The notes under the pieces: generated by a model
The model's input: only the letters and a program-made list of their open reading frames with translations
Told to the model about the DNA's origin: nothing
Databases searched by the model: none
Shown here: piece after piece, positions 1 to 8,100 of the stretch
Position numbering within the stretch: position 1 is the first letter of the stretch
Layout of the letters: each line of letters begins with the position of its first letter
DNA from: Duganella guangzhouensis
GTDB taxonomy: Bacteria; Pseudomonadota; Gammaproteobacteria; Burkholderiales; Burkholderiaceae_D
NCBI RefSeq assembly: GCF_009674535.1
Contig: NZ_WKJK01000003.1
Location: forward strand, 372,001 to 436,000
Length of the DNA stretch: 64,000 bases
Reading direction: 5' to 3'
Translations under genes and position numbers: made by a program

Positions 1-1239
1 CTTCGCACTCAAGGTCACACGATTATTCGGATCGGGCAACTGCTCCAGCGCATTCTTGATGCTGACCCGGCGCGATGCGCGGTCGCGAATCGCCCCTTCC
101 AGCTTGATGCCGTAGTAACCCTCACCAATCAATTCCTTGGTCACCGACGCCACCTGCGACGCGTTCGAAATATCAATCCGGAACGCCGAGTGCTGCGAAC
201 GGAACGCGCCATCGCGGAACTGGCCGATCGAGCATGGGCTGACCGGACCACGGCCCGGCCACACCGGTTCGTCCATATCGAACGTGACGCCGATCGCCGG
301 GTGGTCGCACAGATTGCGGCCCACATTGCCGCTGCGGTTGGCCACACCATCCGGGAATTGCGCGCTGGTCGACATCAGCAACAGCTTGGCGGACTCAATC
401 GCGTTCGCGGCCAGCACAAAGGTCTTGCCGGTGACGCGGTGCGAGGTCTTGTTCCAGTCGTAGTAGTTGACGGCCGTGATGCGGCCCTGGTCGTCATGCT
501 CCAGCTGATACACCACGGCCTCGGTCACCACCTGCACGCCGGCCTGCTCGGCGCTGGCGGCGGCGATGCCACCGTGATACTGCGCGTCGATCGGGCACAA
601 CGGCATGCAGTTGTTATTGCCACAGCAGGCCGGACGGCCATCGAAGCTGCGGCTGTTGCGCGCGGTGCAGTCATCCTGCACATTGAACTTCGGCGCCAGA
701 CGCTCGGTCACACGCTGCTGGAAGTACGAGGCCGGCACGCGCTCCATCGGGAATGGCTTGGCGCGCGGCGAGCCGGTATCCGGTGCGCCGCCGACGCCGC
801 AAATCACTTCCGCTTCGTAGTAGTACGGCTCCAGATCGTCATAGCTGATCGGCCAGTCCTTGCCGACGCCATACAGCGATTGCGTGCGGAAGTCGGACGG
901 CAGGTAGCGCCACATCTGCGCCGCCCAGTGCCAGCTGGTGCCGCCCAGCATGCGGATGTACTGCGCCTGGAAGGCGTGCGGACCGGTCTGTTCGATATAT
1001 TTGTTGGGCTCCGGCGTGAACACAGGATGCGGCGCTTTTTCCGAGAACGGATACGGCGCCATGAAATCGGCCTTGAAGGCGGAGTGACGGTAGTTCTGGA
1101 CCAGTTCGCCGCGCTGCTTGCGCGGGCCGGATTCCAGCATCAGGACGGACTGGCCAGCCAGTGCCAGTTTGCGCGCCAGCAGCGAGCCGCTGATGCCGCC
1201 GCCGATGACAACTACATCGGCTGAGAGATTGTTATTCAT
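1..1239 (-). CDS. GMC-family FAD oxidoreductase (sugar/polyol dehydrogenase large subunit), 3' end cut by window
   Basis: This is the catalytic flavoprotein of a membrane-associated sugar or polyol dehydrogenase. It begins MNNNLSADVVVIGGGISG, with the dinucleotide-binding GxGxxG of FAD enzymes, and continues with the GGTSWHW segment typical of GMC oxidoreductases. A cysteine motif CCGNNNCMPLCP lies in the middle third. In FAD-dependent glucose and fructose dehydrogenases the same CC-x4-C arrangement binds a [3Fe-4S] cluster that passes electrons to cytochrome c. About 413 residues are present and the C-terminal catalytic His/Asn region lies outside the window. It starts 19 bases after the stop of the small-subunit gene and is the last visible member of the operon. 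The substrate cannot be read from sequence; gluconate, sorbitol and fructose are all possible. Confidence 0.9.
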   Translation of the reverse strand, partial: MNNNLSADVVVIGGGISGSLLARKLALAGQSVLMLESGPRKQRGELVQNYRHSAFKADFMAPYPFSEKAPHPVFTPEPNKYIEQTGPHAFQAQYIRMLGGTSWHWAAQMWRYLPSDFRTQSLYGVGKDWPISYDDLEPYYYEAEVICGVGGAPDTGSPRAKPFPMERVPASYFQQRVTERLAPKFNVQDDCTARNSRSFDGRPACCGNNNCMPLCPIDAQYHGGIAAASAEQAGVQVVTEAVVYQLEHDDQGRITAVNYYDWNKTSHRVTGKTFVLAANAIESAKLLLMSTSAQFPDGVANRSGNVGRNLCDHPAIGVTFDMDEPVWPGRGPVSPCSIGQFRDGAFRSQHSAFRIDISNASQVASVTKELIGEGYYGIKLEGAIRDRASRRVSIKNALEQLPDPNNRVTLSAK

Positions 1240-1258
1240 AGGGATGTTCTTCAGTAAA

Positions 1259-1765
1259 TTACGGCTTGACCTGCCACGCGCCGCAAGGACCATAGGAGTA
1301 ACTCGGCGGCACCAGCGTGTCGGCCACGGCGCGATTCGACAGCGCGTCGACGTAGGTGACGCAGACGGCTTTCTTGCCCTTGCCCACGGTGCCCAGATAC
1401 CAGCCTTGCAGGATGGCCTGGCTCAGCGCATGTTCGGCTTTTTGCTCGTCGGCGAAGGCGGTTTTGTCGCCGCCGGCCAGCACGGTGTCCTGCGCAAGCG
1501 CGGTCTTCAGCTTGAGCAGCGCGCCGTCGAGCTCGGGCTGGGTCTGCTGCATGGCTTTGTACAACGCCAGTGCCAGCGTGGGATTCAGGTCGTTTTTGCC
1601 GGTCAGCGTGGTCGACACGGCAAGGAAGTCTTTCAAGCCTTGCCCGGCCGGCTCCAGCGCGGCCTTGGCGCGCGTGGCCAGCAGCAGCTGTCCGGCGACG
1701 CTGGCCAGCGTCGCCACGCCCAGCGCTTTGAGCGCGCTGCGGCGAGAGATGGTTGGTGTAGTCAT
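1259..1765 (-). CDS. FAD sugar/sorbitol dehydrogenase small subunit (FAD-SLDH type), Tat-exported
   Basis: This is the small subunit of a three-component membrane dehydrogenase, which helps fold and export the FAD subunit. The N-terminus has a twin-arginine signal (TISRRSALKALG followed by a hydrophobic stretch ending AKA). The C-terminus carries the family signature around VDALSNRAVADTL and ends SYSYGPCGAW. AAGGA sits six bases before the chosen ATG. An in-frame ATG at 1771 overlaps the upstream cytochrome stop as ATGA, so either start is possible and translation is probably coupled. It lies between the triheme cytochrome gene and the second GMC subunit and is probably the partner of the latter. 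At about 168 residues it has the usual length. Confidence 0.88.
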   Translation of the reverse strand: MTTPTISRRSALKALGVATLASVAGQLLLATRAKAALEPAGQGLKDFLAVSTTLTGKNDLNPTLALALYKAMQQTQPELDGALLKLKTALAQDTVLAGGDKTAFADEQKAEHALSQAILQGWYLGTVGKGKKAVCVTYVDALSNRAVADTLVPPSYSYGPCGAWQVKP

Positions 1766-1767
1766 AT

Positions 1768-3174
1768 TCATTCCTTGTTCTGTTGATCGCGGCGGCGCAG
1801 TACGATGATGACCAGCGCCGCCAGCAGCAGTCCGCCGGCCACCATGCCCAGGCGCGCCAGCAACAGCAGGTTGGATTGCGGGCCGCCCTGGCGGATCTGC
1901 GCGACGTCGTCGGCCTTGATGGTCGGGGCGCCGGTCGCGTATTGCACCTGGATGTAGTTGGCCAATGCCGCGATGTCGTCGTTGGACAGGTGGTTGACGG
2001 CGTTCGGCTGGTCGCCAAATGGCGGCATGAAGACGTGGCCGTCTTTGGTTTCGCGGTTCACGCCCAGCAGGATGGTCGCCAGCAGGTTGCTGTTGCTGAC
2101 GGTGGCCGAGTTGTGGAACAGGCTGGGGTAATAGCCGTCTGACGTGCCCTGCCCGCTGGCGCCGTGGCACGATGCGCAGTTGGCCGAATACACTTGGGCG
2201 CCCAGATGTGGGCCTTTCATGTTATCGGCGTACGGTTTGCCGCGCAGGTTGGCCAGCGCGTTGCCTGGTTTGCCCTGCTCGAAGCGCGACGGGCCGTCGC
2301 CGGCCACGGCTGGCAGCGTCTTGATGTAGACGGCGATGGCTTTCAGGTCGGTGTCGGTCAGCTTGCTGAAGCTGTAGCTGATGGCTTCGGCCATGCTGCC
2401 GGCGGCTTGCGCTTTGCCGGCGATGCGGCCGGTACGCAGGTACTGCACCAGTTCGGCCTCGGTCCAGCTGCCGATGCCGGCGGCGTGGTCGGAGGTGATG
2501 TTGGGTGCGTACCAGGGGCCGACTTGGGCGCCGGCCATGTACAGCTCCTTTTTCTCTTGCATCAGGAAGCCGCGCGGGGTGTGGCAGGTGCTGCAGTGGG
2601 CGGCGCCGTCGGCCAGGTATTGGCCGCGCAGCCATTCGGCCGAACGGCCTGGGGCTGCGGCTGGGGCTGGGGCCGATGCGGGCACGGCGGGCTGCTGGTC
2701 GAGGAATAGCGCGTTCCAGGGTTTCATGGAGGCGCGGATATTCATCGGGAATGGCAGCTTGGTCGGCTCGCTGGCTTTGTCGACTGGTGTCACGCCGTGC
2801 ATGAAGTAGGCGTACAGGGCGTGCACGTCGTCGTCGGTCATCACGGCGTAGGCGGTGTACGGCATGGCCGGGTACAGGTTCTGGCCGTCAGCGCGGATGC
2901 CCTTGCGCAGGGCGTCGCTGAACTGCTGTTCGCTGTAGTTGCCGATGCCGTACTGCCTGGATGGCGTGATGTTGGTCGAGACGATGTCGCCCACCGGCGA
3001 GGACAGCACCAGGCCGCCAGCCATCGGCGCGCCACGGTGCGCGGTGTGGCAAGCCACACAATCGCTGGCGGTGGCCAGATAGCGGCCGCGCTCGATCAGC
3101 GCGGCGTCCGGCGCGCCGGCGAAGGCGGCAGCGGCGGTCAGTTGGAGGATGGCGAAAATCAGCTTGCGCATCAT
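1768..3174 (-). CDS. triheme cytochrome c subunit of a membrane sugar/alcohol dehydrogenase
   Basis: This periplasmic, membrane-anchored cytochrome takes electrons from the GMC flavoproteins and hands them to ubiquinone. Three CxxCH heme sites are visible: CVACH near residue 39, CSTCH near 194 and CASCH near 333. A signal peptide (MMRKLIFAILQLTAAAAFA) opens the protein and one C-terminal membrane helix (about residues 440-460, ending LRRRD) closes it. The length of 468 residues matches the cytochrome subunits of gluconate, sorbitol and fructose dehydrogenases. The start is set by an ATGA overlap with the stop of the upstream GMC gene, and the stop overlaps the next possible start in the same way. 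It is the only cytochrome gene between two dehydrogenase modules and may serve both. Confidence 0.93.
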   Translation of the reverse strand: MMRKLIFAILQLTAAAAFAGAPDAALIERGRYLATASDCVACHTAHRGAPMAGGLVLSSPVGDIVSTNITPSRQYGIGNYSEQQFSDALRKGIRADGQNLYPAMPYTAYAVMTDDDVHALYAYFMHGVTPVDKASEPTKLPFPMNIRASMKPWNALFLDQQPAVPASAPAPAAAPGRSAEWLRGQYLADGAAHCSTCHTPRGFLMQEKKELYMAGAQVGPWYAPNITSDHAAGIGSWTEAELVQYLRTGRIAGKAQAAGSMAEAISYSFSKLTDTDLKAIAVYIKTLPAVAGDGPSRFEQGKPGNALANLRGKPYADNMKGPHLGAQVYSANCASCHGASGQGTSDGYYPSLFHNSATVSNSNLLATILLGVNRETKDGHVFMPPFGDQPNAVNHLSNDDIAALANYIQVQYATGAPTIKADDVAQIRQGGPQSNLLLLARLGMVAGGLLLAALVIIVLRRRDQQNKE

Positions 3175-4817
3175 ACCCCCTTCAGCTGGCGCACCATGGC
3201 GTCGGCTGCCTTGAAGCCCAGCGACACCATGGTGATGGTGCTGTTGCCGCAGGCCGTGCTGGCCATGGCGCCACCGCCGGGCAGGAACAGGTTCTCGTGA
3301 TCGTGCGCGCGGCAATCGGCGTCCACCACCGAGTCGTGCGGATCGAGGCCCATGATGGTGCCGCCCATGATGTGCTTGCTCTGGTTGAACTTCGGGCTGA
3401 GCTTGATATCGGTCGCGCCCATCGCGGCCGCGATGCGTTTGCCGATCGGCACCGAATACACTTCGGCCGATTTGCGCACGTAGTCGCCGACGTCGTAATG
3501 AATCGCCGGCTTGGGCAAGCCCAGCCAGTCCTTCTTGTCGGACAGCGTCAGGCGGTTGTCGGCGGACGGCAGCACTTCGTGCGCCAGCACGATGTCGGCG
3601 GTGCAAGCGGTCATGCGGCGGATTTCGCTATCCAGCGCCTTGCCGACCAAACCCTTCTTCAGCGCCGCCACGGTCACGAAGCGATTGCGCGCAAAGTTAT
3701 TGAAGCGGAAGTAAGCACCGGCGTGCTGCGCGCGGAACGCGCCCTGCGAGGTTTCCATGATGCCGCTGTTGACCACCGGGCCAACGCCGGCCCAGTACGG
3801 CTCCTCCAGCGTCACCGTCATGGTCAGTTGCGGATGGTCCATCATGTTGCGGCCAACCTGGTCCGAGCTGTTGGCCAGGCCGTTCGGATTGCGCTCGTCC
3901 TTGGACATCAGCAGCAGCTTCGGCGTTTCGATGCCATTGCAGGCCAGCACGAACAACTTGCCGGTGATGCGGTGCGGCTGCTTGTTCTGGTCGAAGTAAT
4001 GCACCGCCTCGATCTTGTTGGCAGCATTGGTTTCGACGCGGTAGACCACGGCATTGGCGGTGATCACCGCGCCCTTGGCCTCCAGCCGCGACAAGGCGGT
4101 GGCGGCGTCGTATTTGGCGCCGACCGGGCACACCGGCACGCAGTTGTTGTTGGCGCAGCAGGCCGGACGATCATCGTAGGGCATGCCGCTGTTGCGCGCC
4201 TGCGCGGTCGGGATGTTGTTGTAGCCGAGCGTCTTCACCACCTCGGTGAAGCGCTGCTCGCCGGGACCGAACGGCAGTGGCGGCATCGGGTACGGCTTGG
4301 AGCGCAGGGTGGCGTCGCCGCCCGGCGGCCATTGCAGCGACGGATCGGCCGGGCCGCAAATGCCCAGCGTGTGCTCGGTGCGGGCGTAGTACGGCTCCAG
4401 CGTGGCGTAATCAAACGCCCAGTCGCGGCCGACGCCGTACAGCGTTTGCAGCCGCATGTCGTCCGGCGTCAATCGCCAGCAGGTGCCGGCCCAGTGCCAG
4501 GTCGAGCCGCCGGCGTAGCGGATGAAGGTTTGCGCGTATTTGTCGGGGCCGCTCAGTTGCAAATAGGCGTCGTCCGCCGCTTCGGTGGCTGGCATCGGAT
4601 GCGGCGCCCACGGCGCCGGCGGATAGCACGACGACGGATCGCCCTTGAGCGCGAGCGGCAGGTTGCGGAAGTTCTCCACCACCTCGGCGCGGTCGACGCG
4701 CGGGCCAGCTTCCAGCATCAGCACGGAAATGCCGGCGTCCAGCAGCGTTTCGGCGATCGCCACGCCGACGACGCCGGTGCCGACGATGACGACGTCGGCG
4801 CTTGTTGATGTAGTCAT
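3171..4817 (-). CDS. GMC-family FAD oxidoreductase, complete large subunit of a sugar/polyol dehydrogenase
   Basis: This flavoprotein of about 548 residues oxidises a sugar, sugar acid or polyol in the periplasm. The FAD-binding segment VVIVGTGVVGVAIAE is near residue 9, GGSTWHWAGTCWR near 103, and CCANNNCVPVCP has Cys220, Cys221 and Cys226 in the [3Fe-4S] ligand pattern of FAD-glucose/fructose dehydrogenases. The C-terminal GMC domain has GTIMGLDPHD and ACGNSTITM, which supply the expected His/Asn region. It has no signal of its own; the family is exported as a complex through the Tat signal of the small subunit. The gene follows a small subunit by 11 bases and overlaps the cytochrome gene by ATGA, so the three are translationally linked. 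The ribosome binding site before the ATG is weak. Confidence 0.93.
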   Translation of the reverse strand: MTTSTSADVVIVGTGVVGVAIAETLLDAGISVLMLEAGPRVDRAEVVENFRNLPLALKGDPSSCYPPAPWAPHPMPATEAADDAYLQLSGPDKYAQTFIRYAGGSTWHWAGTCWRLTPDDMRLQTLYGVGRDWAFDYATLEPYYARTEHTLGICGPADPSLQWPPGGDATLRSKPYPMPPLPFGPGEQRFTEVVKTLGYNNIPTAQARNSGMPYDDRPACCANNNCVPVCPVGAKYDAATALSRLEAKGAVITANAVVYRVETNAANKIEAVHYFDQNKQPHRITGKLFVLACNGIETPKLLLMSKDERNPNGLANSSDQVGRNMMDHPQLTMTVTLEEPYWAGVGPVVNSGIMETSQGAFRAQHAGAYFRFNNFARNRFVTVAALKKGLVGKALDSEIRRMTACTADIVLAHEVLPSADNRLTLSDKKDWLGLPKPAIHYDVGDYVRKSAEVYSVPIGKRIAAAMGATDIKLSPKFNQSKHIMGGTIMGLDPHDSVVDADCRAHDHENLFLPGGGAMASTACGNSTITMVSLGFKAADAMVRQLKGV

Positions 4818-4828
4818 GTCAGGGTCTT

Positions 4829-5332
4829 TCAAAAACTGGGCAGCGGCGACAACGGCGCCAGCGGCCGGCCCCATTGGTTGGGACCGGAGAAGCCATACGA
4901 TGGAATCGCCACCGCGTCGGCCGTGGTCTTGTAAGTCAGCGCGTCCTCGTAGGTGAACACGGCGGCGTTCTTCTGCGGTCCGGAGCAGCCGGTGTACCAG
5001 GCGAAAATCACCCAGTGGGCGAACTCCTGCAACGGCCCGGCCGGAATCGCGTCGAAGAAGTCCTCGACCTGGCCGGCGCGGCGCGCCTGCGCGATGCCGA
5101 CGATGGACGCCGTCATCTGCGCGTAGTCGGCATGCTGCTGCGCGGCCCAGGCCGCCATGCGGGCGCCGATGGCGGCGTCCAGCCGGTGGTTGACCAGCAG
5201 GCTGGACAACTCCATGAATTGCGCCGCCGACGGCGCCGGCGCCAGGCCCCAGGCCGGCACGCCGCTCCAGGTGATCCAGCTGGCCGCGACCACGCCGCCG
5301 CCGAGCAAAAATTTGCGTCTTGATATAGCCAT
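4829..5332 (-). CDS. dehydrogenase small subunit (FAD-SLDH / gluconate dehydrogenase subunit III type), Tat-exported
   Basis: This is the second small subunit, 167 residues long, and probably the partner of the GMC protein encoded just downstream. It opens with MAISRRKFLLGGGVVAAS, a clear Tat signal. The C-terminal half contains FAHWVIFAWYTGCSG and FTYEDALTYKTTADAVAIPS, matching the conserved end of the family seen in the other small subunit of this operon (VDALSNRAVADTL). The two paralogues are otherwise quite divergent, so this is an old duplication or separate recruitment. The gene follows the porin with only about 50 bases between them, and that gap holds a 10-bp stem-loop. Confidence 0.85.
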   Translation of the reverse strand: MAISRRKFLLGGGVVAASWITWSGVPAWGLAPAPSAAQFMELSSLLVNHRLDAAIGARMAAWAAQQHADYAQMTASIVGIAQARRAGQVEDFFDAIPAGPLQEFAHWVIFAWYTGCSGPQKNAAVFTYEDALTYKTTADAVAIPSYGFSGPNQWGRPLAPLSPLPSF

Positions 5333-5348
5333 ATTTCCCCCACTGTGC

Positions 5349-5375
5349 GGCGTCCGCGCGCGCGGCGCGGACGCC
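5349..5375 (-). terminator. GC-rich stem-loop between porin and dehydrogenase genes
   Basis: A perfect 10-bp stem, GGCGTCCGCG at 5349-5358 paired with CGCGGACGCC at 5366-5375, encloses a 7-base loop. There is no run of U after it on the minus strand, so it is not a classic intrinsic terminator. It sits directly after the porin stop and before the dehydrogenase small subunit. It could reduce read-through or protect the 3' end of the porin message so that porin is made in excess. Confidence 0.5.
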
Positions 5376-5383
5376 GTCCGTGC

Positions 5384-6553
5384 TTAGAATGCGTGACGCA
5401 GACCGATACCCAGCAGGGTCTGGTGCGCATCCGATGCGACGTTGCCCGACTGCGACACGCCGATGGTGGCGCCGGCATCGATCACGCTGACACCGTCGGT
5501 GCCCAGGGTCTTGCCGCGCGCGCGCTGGGTCGCTTCCAGGATGTAGATCGAGGTGCGGCTCGACAGCCAGTAAGCCTGCTGCAGCGAGAACTGGCGGTAG
5601 TTGGCGTTGTCGCTGATGCCGTTGGCGCGGCTGGCGCGGGTGTAGCTGAAGCCGGCGCCCAGCACCCACGGCGATTGCGTCTTCCAGCTGGCCAGCACGG
5701 CGCCGGTGTTGAAGATGGCGGTGTCGCGGAACAGCGAGGCGGCGTTGGCGTGGTATTGCACATTGCTGAACGAGCCGCCCAGGGTCCAGTTGTCCTGGCC
5801 GTAGCGGCTGGCGGCGGCGATGTATTGCACGTCGGCGGCCGACAGGTAGCCGGCGTTGACGGCCGATTTCGAGAAGCTGGTCGACGCGGTGCTGTCCCAG
5901 CCGGTCTGGCTCGGGCCGTTCTTCAGCATCTGGTAGGCCAGCGCGTGGCGCCAGCCGCCGCCTTCGTACTTGATCGAGGCGCTGTGCTCGCCACCGCTGC
6001 CGTTGTGGCCGGCCTGCTCGCCGGTCGCCACCATGGCGCTGGCGGTGATGCCGTGCCAGGTTGGCGAGGTGTACTTGATGGCGTTGTTGCTGCGGATGGT
6101 GATGTCGAAGCCGTCGATATCGCCCGGGTGGTCGCCGGCGGCGCCGGTCACCACAGGCACCGGACCCAGCGGGTTGATGGCGTCGAAGTAGGACGAGTAC
6201 TGGCGGCCCAGCGTCAGCGTGCCCAGCTTGCGGTCGCTGAGGCCGAGGTAGGCGGCGCGGTTGAACAGGCTGCCGGCCTGGCCGGCGGTGCCGTCGTCCG
6301 GGTTGAAGCCGGCTTCCAGCTTGAAGATGGCTTTCAGGCCGCCGCCCAGATCCTCGCTGCCCAGGAAGCCGAGCCGGCTGCCGTCCTTGGAGCCGGGGCG
6401 CATATAGGTCTTGGAGCCGCCCGGCAGGTTGTCGATGTGGGTGACGCCCACGTCGATGATGCCGTACATGGTCACATCGGATTGTGCGGCCGCGCTGCCG
6501 CAAGCGCCGGACAGCAGCATGCCGCCCAGGATCAGGAATTGAGTTTGCTTCAT
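5384..6553 (-). CDS. outer membrane porin (Gram-negative porin family)
   Basis: This is a trimeric beta-barrel porin of the betaproteobacterial type, 389 residues. It has a signal peptide (MKQTQFLILGGMLLSGACGSAAAQ) and then the hallmark opening SDVTMYGIIDVGVTH. Typical barrel motifs follow, such as SRLGFLGSEDLGGGLKAIFKLEAGF and AYLGLSDRKLGTLTLGRQ, and the C-terminus ends in aromatic Phe as required for BAM recognition (GIGLRHAF). The start was chosen at the signal peptide; an upstream in-frame ATG at 6595 would add a basic extension unlikely in a porin. It is the first gene of the unit that continues into the dehydrogenase genes and probably admits their substrate. Confidence 0.93.
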   Translation of the reverse strand: MKQTQFLILGGMLLSGACGSAAAQSDVTMYGIIDVGVTHIDNLPGGSKTYMRPGSKDGSRLGFLGSEDLGGGLKAIFKLEAGFNPDDGTAGQAGSLFNRAAYLGLSDRKLGTLTLGRQYSSYFDAINPLGPVPVVTGAAGDHPGDIDGFDITIRSNNAIKYTSPTWHGITASAMVATGEQAGHNGSGGEHSASIKYEGGGWRHALAYQMLKNGPSQTGWDSTASTSFSKSAVNAGYLSAADVQYIAAASRYGQDNWTLGGSFSNVQYHANAASLFRDTAIFNTGAVLASWKTQSPWVLGAGFSYTRASRANGISDNANYRQFSLQQAYWLSSRTSIYILEATQRARGKTLGTDGVSVIDAGATIGVSQSGNVASDAHQTLLGIGLRHAF

Positions 6554-6616
6554 ATTGTATGACAGCCTGCGCCAGGGCCGCTTCGGCCGTGGCATGGTGT
6601 TGCCCCTTCCAAGTGA

Positions 6617-6634
6617 AGCCGCCTTCTGGCGGCT
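6617..6634. other. 7-bp stem-loop between symporter and porin genes
   Basis: AGCCGCC at 6617-6623 pairs with GGCGGCT at 6628-6634 around a TTCT loop. The flanking A-run at 6635-6639 is on the wrong side for an intrinsic terminator of the minus-strand symporter gene. It may only be an RNA structure in the porin leader. Confidence 0.3.
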
Positions 6635-6641
6635 AAAAACA

Positions 6642-8033
6642 TCAGCGCCGCCGGGCGGAGCTGCCGGACCAGCCGAGCACCCGCTCGACCAGAATCACGA
6701 GCGCCGGCGTCACCAGCGCGATATACATATTGTCGATACCGTAGGGATTACCCAGCAGGTACCAGACCGTGGTTGTCAGCGCGGCCCCGATCAGGCCGCA
6801 GGTCGCGCCGCGATTGCCGCCGAAGAAAGGCAGGTACAAGCCGATGATGGCGACCACCGATATCGACAAGCGCAGCGCGCGCGTAAAAAAAGACAGGTGC
6901 AGCAGGCCGGGGGCGAACAGCACGAACAGCAGCGGCACGAAGCCGATCGCCAGCGCCAGCCAGCGGGTGGCGCGGAATTGCTGTTCCGGCGTCGGCCGCC
7001 GGTAGGGAAGATAGAAATCGCGCACCACCAGCGAGGCGATCGCCAGCGCCACCGTGCTGACGGCGGCGAAGATGGCGGCCACCAGCGACACGGTGACGAA
7101 GCCGGCCAGGTAGATGTTCATGCTTTGCAGGAAGATCGGCAGCGCGTACAGGCTGCGCAGGTCGGGATACAGATAGCGCGCGGCCACCCCGATCAGGCCC
7201 AGCGCGATGCCGATCGGCACCGCCAGCGCGGCGGCGATAAAGGTGGCGCGGCGCGCGGCGTCGGCGCTGCGGGTGGACGAAATCGCCTGTACGATGTATT
7301 GGGTGGAGAAGATGGCGCCGACGTTGCCGATGAAGAAGGCGACAATGGTGGACGCGCCGATCTGGCCGTCCCAGCTGAAATAGAACGCTGGCAGCGCGCT
7401 CACCATCGGCTGGATGCCGCCGGTCAGCGTCAGCGCCACCGCCAGCACCACCAGCACGCCCAGGTATTTGACCGCGCTGTGCCAGATGTTCACATAGGCC
7501 AGGCTTTTCATGCCGCCCCAGGCGAAATAAAAGGTGCTGACGATGGCGATCAGCAGCGCCGCCCACGGCAGCTCGACTTTCAGCACGGTGGCCAGCACCG
7601 CCGCGCCGCTCAGGTAGTTGCCGACGTTGACCAGCAGCAGCGCGTATATCATGATCAGCGACACGATCAGCTGGGTCGAGCGGCCGTAGCGCTGGAAGAT
7701 GGCGCCGGAAATCGTGTATTCGCCGGAGTTGTACAGCTTGCGCGCCAGCACCAGGCCAAACAGCGGGAAGCCGACCGCCGCGCTCAGCACCGCCCAGGCG
7801 GCGGCCATGCCGGATTCGAACGCCGCCTGCGCGGTGCCGACGGTGGACTTGGCACCGACGAATTCGGACACCATCAGCACGCCCACCACCACCGCCGGCA
7901 GGCTGCGCGCGCCGACCATGAACTCGCTGGCGTTGCGGCTGCGCGAGCGCGCCGTCAGCCAGGCGGTCAGGGCGATGTAGAGCACCACCATCGTGACGAT
8001 GATGACGCTGCCTGCAACTCCGAATGTGTCCAT
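6642..8033 (-). CDS. sodium:solute symporter family (SSS) transporter
   Basis: This inner membrane cation-coupled uptake system has 463 residues and about 13 hydrophobic helices. It begins MDTFGVAGSVIIVTMVVLYIALTAW and contains the family pattern GARSLPAVVVGVLMVSEFVGA followed by a VGTAQAAFESG segment. The downstream LYNSGEYTISGAIFQRYG stretch is also typical of SSS proteins. The ATG at 8033 was preferred over one at 8093 because it opens directly into the first helix and has GGAAA about nine bases upstream. It lies 67 bases after the iclR stop on the same strand. Together with the porin and dehydrogenases it suggests a sugar- or sugar-acid-utilisation locus under IclR control; the substrate is unknown. 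Confidence 0.9.
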   Translation of the reverse strand: MDTFGVAGSVIIVTMVVLYIALTAWLTARSRSRNASEFMVGARSLPAVVVGVLMVSEFVGAKSTVGTAQAAFESGMAAAWAVLSAAVGFPLFGLVLARKLYNSGEYTISGAIFQRYGRSTQLIVSLIMIYALLLVNVGNYLSGAAVLATVLKVELPWAALLIAIVSTFYFAWGGMKSLAYVNIWHSAVKYLGVLVVLAVALTLTGGIQPMVSALPAFYFSWDGQIGASTIVAFFIGNVGAIFSTQYIVQAISSTRSADAARRATFIAAALAVPIGIALGLIGVAARYLYPDLRSLYALPIFLQSMNIYLAGFVTVSLVAAIFAAVSTVALAIASLVVRDFYLPYRRPTPEQQFRATRWLALAIGFVPLLFVLFAPGLLHLSFFTRALRLSISVVAIIGLYLPFFGGNRGATCGLIGAALTTTVWYLLGNPYGIDNMYIALVTPALVILVERVLGWSGSSARRR

Positions 8034-8100
8034 GTGTCGGTTTCCATTCCTGGCGCTACTGCCCTGCCCCAGCGCCGGAATCGGCCATGGCAAGGCAGCG

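Noticed and set aside
190-1224. Long open frame on the plus strand opposite the GMC gene
   Set aside because: It is rich in His, Arg and Ala with no domain pattern and is fully antisense to a clear flavoprotein; it arises from the high GC of third codon positions.
3297-4808. 503-codon plus-strand frame opposite the second GMC gene
   Set aside because: Same antisense artefact; composition is not protein-like and there is no ribosome site.
6617-6634. Stem-loop as intrinsic terminator of the symporter gene
   Set aside because: The A/T run is on the side opposite to that needed for minus-strand termination.
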